A stretch of DNA of 64,000 nt, from contig NZ_BNCI01000001.1 in assembly GCF_014656395.1 (NCBI RefSeq), positions 744,001 to 808,000 of the forward strand, given 5' to 3'. Source of the DNA: Kordiimonas sediminis (lineage in GTDB: Bacteria > Pseudomonadota > Alphaproteobacteria > Sphingomonadales > Kordiimonadaceae). This document shows positions 46,574 through 54,444 of this stretch, piece by piece; the first letter of the stretch is position 1; each line of letters opens with the position of its first letter. A program made the position numbers and the translations under genes. The notes below the pieces were generated by a model, which did no database searches, was not told the DNA's origin, and saw nothing but the letters and a program-made list of their open reading frames with translations.

Positions 46574-47242
46574 TTATGTTAGCCAGATCGGATTTTCGAG
46601 CTTTTTGATAAAGTCTTCGTGGGCTGCTTTCTCATTCTCGGGAACATCAAATGTCCGGTAGGCACGTTCTTTTTTCTGACGCGCAGAATTAGCCGGACCG
46701 GCATTTACAGCCAGATCAAAACCGGCCTGCCGTCCCCCGGTCAATTCGATATATACATCTGCCAGGATTTCACTATCCAGCAAGGCTCCGTGCAAGGTAC
46801 GGTGCCCATTTTCAATACCAAAACGCTTACACAGGGCATCAAGGCTATTGGGGGATCCCGGAAATTTGTTGCGCGCAATTGCTAGTGTATCCAGAAACCG
46901 TTCCTGGGGGATAATAGGCTTGCCCAGGTTTTCCAGCTCCCAATTGATAAACCGCATATCAAAGTCAGCGTTGTGGGCAACGAGCACACTGTCAGATCCG
47001 ACAAAGTCAATAAACCCGTCTATCACCTCGGCAATAACAGGCTTGTCTGATAAAAACTCGGTCGTCAGTCCGTGCACCTTAACCGCAGATTCAGGTACAT
47101 CCCGTTCTGGATTAATATAGACGTGATAATGTTCCCCGGTCAGCACTTTGCCCACCATTTCGACGCAACCGATTTCAATAACCCGGTCACCTTTCATGGG
47201 GTCAAAGCCCGTTGTTTCCGTATCAAACAATATTTCCCGCAT
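46574..47242 (-). CDS. dnaQ: DNA polymerase III epsilon subunit (3'-5' proofreading exonuclease)
   Basis: 222 residues of a DEDDh exonuclease. The ETTGFDP motif holds the first acidic pair, NADFDMRFINWEL the second, and HRTLHGALLDSEILADVY the catalytic His and final Asp. It proofreads for the replicative polymerase. The C-terminal segment, which binds the alpha subunit, is short here. It overlaps coaE by one base and is the last gene of the minus-strand maf–aroE–coaE–dnaQ group reading away from oriC. Confidence 0.97.
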   Translation of the reverse strand: MREILFDTETTGFDPMKGDRVIEIGCVEMVGKVLTGEHYHVYINPERDVPESAVKVHGLTTEFLSDKPVIAEVIDGFIDFVGSDSVLVAHNADFDMRFINWELENLGKPIIPQERFLDTLAIARNKFPGSPNSLDALCKRFGIENGHRTLHGALLDSEILADVYIELTGGRQAGFDLAVNAGPANSARQKKERAYRTFDVPENEKAAHEDFIKKLENPIWLT

Positions 47243-47832
47243 TAGTCTTCCCTGATTTTCTCTACAATCTGCTTAACCTGCATTTCAGCATGGTCAAAAC
47301 CCTTACCGGTATCCACAATAAAGTCCGCTTTCGACCGTTTTTCAGCATCCGGCATTTGTTTTGCCAGAATGTTCTCGAATTTCTCTGGTGTCATGTTTGG
47401 ACGTGCAAGCACCCGTGTACGCTGCTCAGACGCAGGTGCAGAGACAACAACCACATAATCGCATGCCTTATCACCGCCCATCTCAAATAAAATGGGTTCG
47501 TCAAAAAGAATAATATCTTTGCCTGCACTTTCGGCACTATGCACAAACGCCTGTCTTTCCTCGGCGACCAGCGGATGCATAATGGCTTCCAGACGTTTCA
47601 ACGCTGCTGCATCGCCAAACACCATTGCCCCCAGTGCCGGACGGTCAAGAACCCCGTCCGCGACGCTGCCTGGAAATTCCTTTTCAATCAGGGGAAGGGC
47701 CCGCCCACCGATACCCTGTAACGCATGCACAGCCGCATCCGCATCAAAAACAGGAACGCCGTTCGCTTCAAACATTTTCGCGGTAGCGGACTTTCCCATC
47801 CCAATAGACCCGGTCAGACCGATAACTTTCAT
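47242..47832 (-). CDS. coaE: Dephospho-CoA kinase
   Basis: 196 residues of a P-loop kinase that phosphorylates dephospho-CoA in the last step of coenzyme A synthesis. The P-loop is GLTGSIGMGKSA (start of chain), with the substrate-binding DADAAVH segment and the lid region RVLARPNMTPEKFE. It overlaps the stop of aroE by four bases and the start of dnaQ by one, which indicates translational coupling in the aroE–coaE–dnaQ run. Confidence 0.97.
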   Translation of the reverse strand: MKVIGLTGSIGMGKSATAKMFEANGVPVFDADAAVHALQGIGGRALPLIEKEFPGSVADGVLDRPALGAMVFGDAAALKRLEAIMHPLVAEERQAFVHSAESAGKDIILFDEPILFEMGGDKACDYVVVVSAPASEQRTRVLARPNMTPEKFENILAKQMPDAEKRSKADFIVDTGKGFDHAEMQVKQIVEKIRED

Positions 47833-48689
47833 AGTAACTGCCCTTCCAGTTTTGTCCGTAGTTCAGGGTCAAACGCAACCTCTTCCCCGAACCAGATCTT
47901 AAAGGCTGCGGCCGCCTGATAGACCAGCATTCCCAAACCGTCCACTGTTTGCAGGCCCCTGCTTTTTGCAGCCCTTAGCAGCGCCGTTTCGAGAGGCTTA
48001 TAGACAATATCATACACCACAGTATCTTTTCCTGCTGATGCCAGATCAAGATCAAGGTCGGGAAACCCTGTCATGCCTAGCGTTGTGGTATTAATTATTA
48101 CGCCAGCCGCGGAAACGCAGTCATTCCGGTCCTGCCAATCCGCAACTGCAATCCGGTCGCGTCCCAATTCTGCTGCAATAACATCAGCTTTGGCGCGGGT
48201 ACGGTTTACCAACATCACGAACGGCACTTGCTCGCCCAAAAGGCCCATAACAGCCGCGCGGGCTGCGCCGCCAGCACCTATTACAAGTGCGGGTTTATCC
48301 TTTGGGTATGCAGGGGCTGACTTTTTTAAATGAGTGATCAGGCCAATGGCATCGGTATTGAAGCCGGTCAGACCGCCATCAGGACCGACTTTCACCGTAT
48401 TAACAGCGCCCATTTGCCGGGCCAGAGGTGCGACTTTGTCCAGAAAAGGCAATATTGCCGTCTTATGCGGCACCGTAACATTATAGCCAACAAGCCCTGC
48501 TGTCCGCGATGCTGTCACAAACGCCTGCAGCTCATCAGAGTTGACCGCAAGTTTACCGTACTGACCGTGAATATCACATGCTTCCATCCAGTGAGTATGG
48601 ATCACTGGTGACAGACTTTGCCCAATGGGGTCGCCAATAACCAGCGCCCGCAGTGTATCTGGAATATTCAGAGTAAAATCAGTGGCCAT
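47829..48689 (-). CDS. aroE: Shikimate dehydrogenase (NADP+)
   Basis: 286 residues. The N-terminal substrate domain has IGDPIGQSLSPVIHT and GYNVTVPHKT with the catalytic Lys; the NADP domain has VIGAGGAARAAV and NRTRAKA, whose Arg favours NADP. The late DGLGMLVYQAAAAF segment completes the family pattern. It reduces 3-dehydroshikimate in the aromatic amino-acid pathway. Overlapping coaE by four bases, it follows maf by 59 bases on the same strand. Confidence 0.98.
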   Translation of the reverse strand: MATDFTLNIPDTLRALVIGDPIGQSLSPVIHTHWMEACDIHGQYGKLAVNSDELQAFVTASRTAGLVGYNVTVPHKTAILPFLDKVAPLARQMGAVNTVKVGPDGGLTGFNTDAIGLITHLKKSAPAYPKDKPALVIGAGGAARAAVMGLLGEQVPFVMLVNRTRAKADVIAAELGRDRIAVADWQDRNDCVSAAGVIINTTTLGMTGFPDLDLDLASAGKDTVVYDIVYKPLETALLRAAKSRGLQTVDGLGMLVYQAAAAFKIWFGEEVAFDPELRTKLEGQLL

Positions 48690-48748
48690 TATTTAAATAC
48701 ACCCTACACCGAAATTAAGAGGAAACAGCTTGTCAGACGATATACCGA

Positions 48749-49360
48749 TTAAACAGCCAAAACACCATAGCGGCGCAAAAAATCCAGAACAGGAAGCAGA
48801 GGCATCCCAAGAATAGTATAATAATCCCCCTCTACCGCTGAAAATAACTGAGCACCCAATCCTTCATAATGATAACAGCCGACCGAGGAGAGAATAGCCT
48901 CGCCTGCCTCGGCTACATATCCTACTATGAAAGTATCAGACAGTGGACGCACCGTCAGCTTTGCTGCGTCCAGAGAGCGCCAAACAGGCCGACCATCCAG
49001 GGATATTACAGCCGCAGACATCAAAGTGTGCATACTGTCCGACAGTGTAGACAAAGTTTGTCTGGCTTCATCAAGACTTGAACATTTCGAGAGTATTTTC
49101 CCATCATGCACCAGAATTTGGTCTGAGCCGATCACCAGCGCCCCCGGATTGAGCCGGGACACTGACAGGGATTTCAATTCCGCGAGGGCATCCACTGTTT
49201 CCCGCGGTGCTGCCCCTTCCTGACATAGAGCAATTTTCACCGCTTCTTCATCAATGGCAGCTGGCATACTATCTAGTTTAACGCCAGCGTTTTGCAGCAT
49301 TTTCAAGCGGGTGCTGCTACCGGACGCAAGAATAACTGGCGGTGTAACATTCAGGGTCAT
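48749..49360 (-). CDS. maf: Maf-family nucleoside triphosphate pyrophosphatase
   Basis: 203 residues. Maf enzymes hydrolyse non-standard or m7G-type nucleoside triphosphates to monophosphates and are linked to septum formation when overproduced. The signature LASGSSTRLKML at the start, the central VIGSDQILVHDGKILSK with the catalytic Asp, and YEGLGAQLFSAVEGDYYTILGMPL near the end are intact (given in pieces). Which Maf subfamily (YhdE or YceF type) it belongs to is not clear. It lies between the PPSR and aroE genes. Confidence 0.95.
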   Translation of the reverse strand: MTLNVTPPVILASGSSTRLKMLQNAGVKLDSMPAAIDEEAVKIALCQEGAAPRETVDALAELKSLSVSRLNPGALVIGSDQILVHDGKILSKCSSLDEARQTLSTLSDSMHTLMSAAVISLDGRPVWRSLDAAKLTVRPLSDTFIVGYVAEAGEAILSSVGCYHYEGLGAQLFSAVEGDYYTILGMPLLPVLDFLRRYGVLAV

Positions 49361-49415
49361 ACGTTAGTAATCCTGCTTATTTATAATGTAAGGTGAGTTG
49401 ATAGGGAGCAGACGT

Positions 49416-50279
49416 CTACTGCAAATCAACCGGTAACCGCGCCGTTTTGCCATTTTCGTTTAACCAGGTATTATATTTATTGAGCACAGCCGCCGCCGTT
49501 TCTTCGATCGACCGACGCGTGACATCAATTGTCGACCAACCACGCTCTGCACAGTAACGCCTGCACTGTTTCACTTCATCCTGAATTAAATCAAGATCTG
49601 TATAATCACCGCTTTCATCCTGATTGATAGACCGTAGGCGATTTGTCCTGATCTGCACTAACCGGTCAGGGCTGGTCGTCAGCCCAACAACAAATTTACC
49701 CTCCATATGATCCAGTTCCGCAGGCATAGGACAATTGGGGACAAAAGGGACATTGGCGGTTTTCAGCCCCTTGTTTGCCAGATAAATACTAGTTGGTGTT
49801 TTTGACGAACGGGATACGCCAACAAGGACAATATCAGCCTGGGGCAAATCCATAGCCAGTTGGCCATCATCATGGGCCATGGTGAAATGAAGAGCATCAA
49901 TGCGCTGGAAATAATGCGCATCCATCATGTGCTGACGCCCAGGTTCATGACTAGCTTTTTGGTTAAAGTAACTGCCAAGAAGATTGATAACCGGGTCCAG
50001 AATAGACAGGCTCGGGATATTCTCCTCTAAACACCTTTGTTCGAGAACATCGCGAATTTCAGGGTTCACAAGTGTATAAAGAACAAGACCCGGCGCATCC
50101 AGAATATCCCCCATCAGCCGGTCCATTTGCAGGGCTGACCGTATCAGCGGCCAAAAGTGTTTCTGAACGTTTACGCCTTCAAACTGCACTAGGGCCGCAG
50201 AGACAATTGCCTCAAGTGTTTCACCTGTTGCATCCGATACCAGATGCAGATGATAGCTTTTTGAATGTCGTTCTTTCAT
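49416..50279 (-). CDS. Pyruvate, phosphate dikinase regulatory protein (PPSR, DUF299)
   Basis: 287 residues of DUF299, a family of bifunctional ADP-dependent kinase/phosphorylases that act on a Thr of PPDK or on PEP synthase. LVSDATGETLEAIV and the P-loop-like GVSRSSKTPTSIYLANKG are characteristic. In Caulobacter and Rickettsia the gene borders the origin, known there as RP001, and here it begins 15 bases from the first DnaA box. ATG 50279 is chosen since an upstream frame to 50357 starts at TTG and would run through the DnaA box. Confidence 0.95.
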   Translation of the reverse strand: MKERHSKSYHLHLVSDATGETLEAIVSAALVQFEGVNVQKHFWPLIRSALQMDRLMGDILDAPGLVLYTLVNPEIRDVLEQRCLEENIPSLSILDPVINLLGSYFNQKASHEPGRQHMMDAHYFQRIDALHFTMAHDDGQLAMDLPQADIVLVGVSRSSKTPTSIYLANKGLKTANVPFVPNCPMPAELDHMEGKFVVGLTTSPDRLVQIRTNRLRSINQDESGDYTDLDLIQDEVKQCRRYCAERGWSTIDVTRRSIEETAAAVLNKYNTWLNENGKTARLPVDLQ

Positions 50280-50293
50280 GCGCTGTATAGCCT

Positions 50294-50302
50294 TGTGGAT
50301 AA
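50294..50302 (-). promoter_or_regulatory. DnaA box 1 (perfect)
   Basis: TGTGGATAA, the exact complement of TTATCCACA, 15 bases before the PPSR start codon. Confidence 0.85.
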
Positions 50303-50429
50303 CTTGTGTAGAAAAATGACAAAAACACGTTCCGGGGTTTTTACTAACTCTGTCCAAAACCTATACCAAGAACAATTGTTTTTTTCCAAAGGCACGGCAA
50401 AACAGGAATAACTTCTATACTGCACCAAG

Positions 50430-50447
50430 TTATCCCCATTATCCAAA
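50430..50447 (+). promoter_or_regulatory. Tandem abutting DnaA boxes 2 and 3 (one mismatch each)
   Basis: TTATCCCCA is followed directly by TTATCCAAA, two head-to-tail 9-mers with no spacer, each one base from TTATCCACA. Confidence 0.65.
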
Positions 50448-50508
50448 AACATGTTTTACACGGGAGAATCCTTGTTTTTTTGGGTACTACGCCAAATTCA
50501 TACAGAAG

Positions 50509-50517
50509 TTATCCACA
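50509..50517 (+). promoter_or_regulatory. DnaA box 4 (perfect)
   Basis: TTATCCACA on the plus strand, about 100 bases left of the AT-rich stretch. Confidence 0.88.
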
Positions 50518-50562
50518 TATCTTTCCTGAAAGACCAATCTATGTTGAATATTGGTACAAATC

Positions 50563-50571
50563 TGTGGATAA
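50563..50571 (-). promoter_or_regulatory. DnaA box 5 (perfect)
   Basis: TGTGGATAA, 40 bases before the AT-rich stretch. A weak plus-strand match TTTTCCCCA follows at 50576-50584. Confidence 0.85.
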
Positions 50572-50610
50572 ACAGTTTTCCCCATAGTTCACAGCTATCA
50601 ACAACCACTA

Positions 50611-50660
50611 CTATCCTTTATATTTAAATATATATGTATTAGTAAGCCTGTGAATATATC
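50611..50660. other. AT-rich stretch, possible DNA-unwinding element
   Basis: About 50 bases made almost entirely of A and T, including TATTTAAATATATATG, next to the hemE-proximal DnaA boxes. It may be the origin's unwinding element, or also serve the hemE promoter. Confidence 0.55.
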
Positions 50661-50685
50661 GATCTAACTGAAAGATTTCCGTCTT

Positions 50686-51717
50686 ATGACCAAGATACTT
50701 CTAAAGACTCTCAAGGGAAACACCGGTGACCGCGTTCCATTTTGGTTTATGCGCCAGGCTGGCCGATATTTGAGCGAATACCGCGAAGTTCGCGCCACCG
50801 CAAAAAACTTTATGCATTTCTGCTATAGTCCTGATCTGGCCACAGAAGTTACACTACAGCCAATCAGACGGTTTGGCATGGACGGGGCTATCCTGTTTGC
50901 AGATATACTTGTTGTTCCGGACGGTCTTGGCCAAAAGGTCTGGTTTGAAGCAGGTCTTGGGCCACAGTTGGAGCCTGTACAGAATGAAACAGCTTTCGAC
51001 AAGCTGTCACTGGATGGTTTTCATGACAAGGTTGGCAATGTTTATGAGACACTAAGACGGCTTTCCCGTGAATTACCAAAAGACGTTACACTGCTTGGTT
51101 TTGCTGGCGCACCCTGGACAGTGGCGACCTACATGGTTGAAGGCAAAGGCAGCAAGGATCACGGCGCCGCAAGACAGCTCGGATACGGTAATCCTGCCTT
51201 GTTTGACCGCATGCTATCCATTCTTGTTGATGCAACGTCAGAATATCTCATCAAACAAATTGAAAATGGTGCAGATGCCGTACAAATTTTTGATAGCTGG
51301 GCTGCAGCAATCCCAGAGCCGTATTTTAGAAAATGGATCATTGAACCAACACGGGAAATTGTCTCCAGAGTAAAGGCAAAGTTCCCGGAAACGCCTGTAA
51401 TTGGTTTTCCGAGATTGAGCGGTACCCTGCTTGAAACCTACGTCCGGGAAACGGGCATTAATGCTGTTTCCCTTGATACAGGGGTTTCGCTTGACTGGGC
51501 TGCCCAGCATATCCAGCCGCTTATGCCCGTGCAGGGTAACCTGGACCCCCATCTTGTTGTTGCAGGCGGGGACGCTATGGAAAAAGAAGCCTTGCGCATT
51601 CTGGACGGCTTAAAAGGCGGTGGTCATATCTTTAATCTTGGACACGGCTTCGTTCCTGAAACGCCGGTCGAGCATGTGGCAAGATTATCTGAAATCGTGA
51701 AGAATTACCGGCGATAG
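50686..51717 (+). CDS. hemE: Uroporphyrinogen decarboxylase
   Basis: 343 residues. HemE removes four carboxyl groups from uroporphyrinogen III to form coproporphyrinogen III in heme synthesis. PFWFMRQAGRYLSEYR at the start binds the substrate, GAILFADILVVPDGLG carries the catalytic Asp, and GFAGAPWTVATYMVEG is the second family signature. It is the first gene right of oriC, as in Caulobacter, and precedes hemJ by ten bases, so the two probably share a transcript. Confidence 0.98.
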   Translation: MTKILLKTLKGNTGDRVPFWFMRQAGRYLSEYREVRATAKNFMHFCYSPDLATEVTLQPIRRFGMDGAILFADILVVPDGLGQKVWFEAGLGPQLEPVQNETAFDKLSLDGFHDKVGNVYETLRRLSRELPKDVTLLGFAGAPWTVATYMVEGKGSKDHGAARQLGYGNPALFDRMLSILVDATSEYLIKQIENGADAVQIFDSWAAAIPEPYFRKWIIEPTREIVSRVKAKFPETPVIGFPRLSGTLLETYVRETGINAVSLDTGVSLDWAAQHIQPLMPVQGNLDPHLVVAGGDAMEKEALRILDGLKGGGHIFNLGHGFVPETPVEHVARLSEIVKNYRR

Positions 51718-51727
51718 GATTGTACTT

Positions 51728-52168
51728 ATGGACTTTTTATCCGATAACTATCTGATAATAAAAGGACTTCACATAATCCTTGTGATTTTCTGGATGGCGG
51801 GACTGTTTATGATGCCGCGCTATCTTGCCTATCATATGCAATCTGATATTGGATCAGATACGGACAAGGTGTGGCAACAGCGCGAGCGGGCTTTACTGCG
51901 GATCATTATGAACCCTTCCATGATCGGTGCGTGGGTACTGGGCATCCTTCTTCTTGTTCCTCAAATGTCTGATATTGGGGCCTGGTTCCACGTGAAAGCG
52001 ACCTTACTGATCGTGCTGACAGTGTTTCATATGATGCTGGCACGGTGGCGGCGTCTTGCTGCTGACGGGGTTCGGCCACGTACTGAAAAATTCTTTCGCA
52101 TGGTCAATGAAATCCCGGCGATTGCGATTATCATTATTGTCATGCTTGCAGTTACCAAACCCTTCTAA
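51728..52168 (+). CDS. hemJ: Protoporphyrinogen oxidase HemJ
   Basis: 146 residues with four membrane helices (about 9-27, 54-75, 85-103, 124-142). HemJ oxidises protoporphyrinogen IX in the inner membrane of bacteria that lack HemG and HemY. The family residues are visible: a His in LHIILVIFWMAGLFMMPRYL with the following Arg, and a Lys in WFHVKATLL. It is ten bases after hemE with AGGA upstream, and rho follows, giving hemE–hemJ–rho. The W-F-H-V-K codons contain a degenerate match to the parS sequence (see findings). Confidence 0.95.
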   Translation: MDFLSDNYLIIKGLHIILVIFWMAGLFMMPRYLAYHMQSDIGSDTDKVWQQRERALLRIIMNPSMIGAWVLGILLLVPQMSDIGAWFHVKATLLIVLTVFHMMLARWRRLAADGVRPRTEKFFRMVNEIPAIAIIIIVMLAVTKPF

Positions 52169-52179
52169 ACGGTTGCTAT

Positions 52180-52199
52180 ATTGAAACTGTTTCAATTTT
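52180..52199 (+). terminator. Weak terminator-like hairpin after hemJ
   Basis: ATTGAAA / TTTCAAT forms a 7-bp AT-rich stem with a 3-base loop and is followed by TTT, 12 bases after the hemJ stop. The stem is weak. Confidence 0.4.
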
Positions 52200-52200
52200 C

Positions 52201-52260
52201 TTGACACTGTAGGCAGACATGGTAGCCTTTTAGACGGTATCAACACTGGGTGGTACCGTC
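52201..52260 (+). promoter_or_regulatory. rho leader: promoter-like sequence and hairpin
   Basis: TTGACA (52201-52206) and TAGCCT (52223-52228) are spaced by 16 bases and may be a promoter with a weak -10. Just after it GACGGTA / TACCGTC (52233-52260) can form a 7-bp stem near the transcript's 5' end. Rho genes are often self-regulated through their leaders; whether this hairpin matters is unknown. Confidence 0.4.
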
Positions 52261-52385
52261 ACATCATCTTTTCGTCCCAACGGTCTTCTTAATCAGAAAC
52301 ACATGAAGAATTTCAGGGGTAAACTTCAATTTCAGGTTTCGACCATTCATCAACGGTCAACCTTTTCCAGATAGCGGAACAGTCC

Positions 52386-53642
52386 ATGCATCTACAGGAC
52401 CTAAAACTAAAATCACCAGCAGATCTCCTTTCACTTGCCGAAGAAGTAGGCGTCGAAAACGCAAGCAGTATGCGCAAACAGGATATGATGTTTGCAATTC
52501 TTAAACAGCTTGCCGACGATGATGTGGAAATTTCAGGCGGCGGCGTTATTGAAATTCTGAGTGACGGCTTTGGTTTTCTCAGAAGCCCGGAAGCAAATTA
52601 TCTACCAGGCCCGGATGATATTTACGTAAGCCCCAGCCAGATCAGACGATTTGCGTTGCGCACAGGCGATACAGTTGATGGCCAGATCCGTGCGCCGAAA
52701 GACGGGGAACGGTATTTCGCGCTGTTGAAGGTTTCAAAGATCAATTTTGAAGAGCCAGAAGCAACGCGGCATAAGGTGCATTTCGATAACCTGACTCCGC
52801 TGTATCCGGACGAGCGTCTGAAACTTGATCCTGATGATCCAACGGTTAAAGATAAATCGCCTCGCGTGATTGATCTGGTGGCACCAATTGGTAAAGGCCA
52901 GCGTGCTTTGATTGTGGCACCGCCCAGAACCGGTAAAACTGTTCTGTTGCAGAATATTGCCAAAAGTATCACCCGCAATCACCCTGAATGTTATGTGATT
53001 GTTCTGTTGATTGATGAACGTCCGGAAGAAGTGACCGATATGCAGCGTAGCGTGGAAGGGGAGGTCGTATCCTCAACTTTTGACGAGCCAGCCAGCCGTC
53101 ACGTACAGGTTTCAGAGATGGTTATCGAGAAGGCCAAGCGCCTTGTCGAACACGGCAAGGATGTGGTTATCCTTCTCGACAGTATTACGCGTCTTGCGCG
53201 GGCATATAACACGGTTGTGCCATCGTCAGGTAAGGTTCTGACAGGTGGTGTTGATGCCAACGCCCTGCAGCGTCCAAAGCGTTTCTTTGGTGCGGCACGA
53301 AATATCGAGGAAGGTGGTTCTCTGTCGATCATTGCAACGGCTCTGATTGAAACCGGTAGCCGCATGGATGAAGTGATCTTTGAGGAATTCAAAGGTACTG
53401 GTAACTCTGAAGTTATTCTGGACCGCAAGGTGGCAGACAAGCGCGTATTCCCTGCAATTGATATTCTTAAATCCGGTACCCGGAAAGAAGAATTGCTGGT
53501 TGACCCTGCGACACTGTCGAAAATGTGGGTTCTGCGCCGTATCCTTACACCAATGGGTACTGTGGATGCGATGGAATTCCTGCTGTCGAAACTGAAAGAC
53601 AGCCCAAACAATGATGATTTCTTCGCACAAATGAATAACTAA
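52386..53642 (+). CDS. rho: Transcription termination factor Rho
   Basis: 418 residues, the usual Rho length. The N-terminal RNA-binding domain has [17 protein letters not shown] and [10 protein letters not shown], which form the primary site. The ATPase core has Walker A PPRTGKT (about residue 180), the Walker B region [16 protein letters not shown] and Q/R loops near [16 protein letters not shown]. Rho forms a hexameric RNA helicase that ends transcription. The 217-base leader may regulate it. The hemE–hemJ–rho order is conserved in Caulobacter-type origins. Confidence 0.99.
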   Translation: MHLQDLKLKSPADLLSLAEEVGVENASSMRKQDMMFAILKQLADDDVEISGGGVIEILSDGFGFLRSPEANYLPGPDDIYVSPSQIRRFALRTGDTVDGQIRAPKDGERYFALLKVSKINFEEPEATRHKVHFDNLTPLYPDERLKLDPDDPTVKDKSPRVIDLVAPIGKGQRALIVAPPRTGKTVLLQNIAKSITRNHPECYVIVLLIDERPEEVTDMQRSVEGEVVSSTFDEPASRHVQVSEMVIEKAKRLVEHGKDVVILLDSITRLARAYNTVVPSSGKVLTGGVDANALQRPKRFFGAARNIEEGGSLSIIATALIETGSRMDEVIFEEFKGTGNSEVILDRKVADKRVFPAIDILKSGTRKEELLVDPATLSKMWVLRRILTPMGTVDAMEFLLSKLKDSPNNDDFFAQMNN

Positions 53643-53743
53643 TTTCTTGCCGCTCGTAAGCAGCGACAGGATATTTTTCCAATCAAACGAGCCTGTGCGA
53701 GACATTGTACCGCATGGGCTTTTCATCAATGGAAACCGACAAC

Positions 53744-54394
53744 ATGCATCTTACTATTTTCGATATTGATGGTACTTTGATCAATTCCTCAGCCTTCGAG
53801 GATCGTCTTTATAGTCAGGCGGTGAAGGACTGCCTGCAACTGGACTGTCCGACAAACTGGGAAGGATATACGCATGTAACCGATGCGGGTATTTTGGCGG
53901 AGCTCATATTCAAACAGCTGAACCGGGAAATGACTGATAAAGAACTGGCCATGGTTCGGGATCGGTTCATTGAACTCATGATGGATGAACTGGACAGTAA
54001 TCCGGATGTTTGTCAGCCAATCGCCGGTGCCCATGAATTGTTGGAAAAACTTCATAACAGCGACAATCATATGGTTGCCATTGCAACGGGTGGTTGGGGG
54101 ACAACAGCCTGTTTCAAGCTGGCGACGGCCGGGTTTTCTATTGACCGGTTAATCATTGCAAGCAGCGATGATCATTTTGACCGTATGGAGATTATGACAC
54201 TTGCCCGTGAACGCGCAGAGGAGCGTGTCGGAGAAAAGGGATTTGAAACAATCACCTATGTTGGTGACGCACCTTGGGACGAGCTGGCGAGTGAAGGACT
54301 GGGTTGGAGATTTATCGGCATTGGCGAGATGCTCCCTCATGCAGACATAAAAATAGAAGACTATCTGGAAAAAGACGATTTGTTTTTTCTATAG
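53744..54394 (+). CDS. HAD-superfamily hydrolase
   Basis: 216 residues. The first HAD motif FDIDGTLINSS provides the nucleophile and acid/base Asp, motif II is an IATGG-type Thr in VAIATGGWG, and motif III/IV ends in TYVGDAPWDELASEGL. The cap is helical (subclass IA, like phosphoglycolate phosphatases). The substrate is unknown. ATG 53744 is chosen because the motif begins a few residues later; in-frame ATGs at 53729 and 53705 are possible. It lies between rho and the M20 hydrolase gene with no tight coupling. Confidence 0.88.
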   Translation: MHLTIFDIDGTLINSSAFEDRLYSQAVKDCLQLDCPTNWEGYTHVTDAGILAELIFKQLNREMTDKELAMVRDRFIELMMDELDSNPDVCQPIAGAHELLEKLHNSDNHMVAIATGGWGTTACFKLATAGFSIDRLIIASSDDHFDRMEIMTLARERAEERVGEKGFETITYVGDAPWDELASEGLGWRFIGIGEMLPHADIKIEDYLEKDDLFFL

Positions 54395-54444
54395 TTTCGC
54401 GATAGCTTTTCCCTGTTAATAAAAATTATCAGGGGAATTTTGTC

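Larger units (their letters stand above)
50280..50685. other. Chromosomal replication origin (oriC) candidate
   Basis: A 406-bp gene-free region between the PPSR gene and hemE, the place of the origin in Caulobacter and relatives. It holds three perfect DnaA 9-mers (50294, 50509, 50563), two adjacent one-mismatch 9-mers (50430-50447) and an AT-rich stretch at 50611-50660 that could unwind. Genes to the left read mostly leftward and genes to the right mostly rightward, as expected for leading-strand bias. Only one GANTC site (50466) and no TTAA-N7-TTAA CtrA site is seen. Confidence 0.88.
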
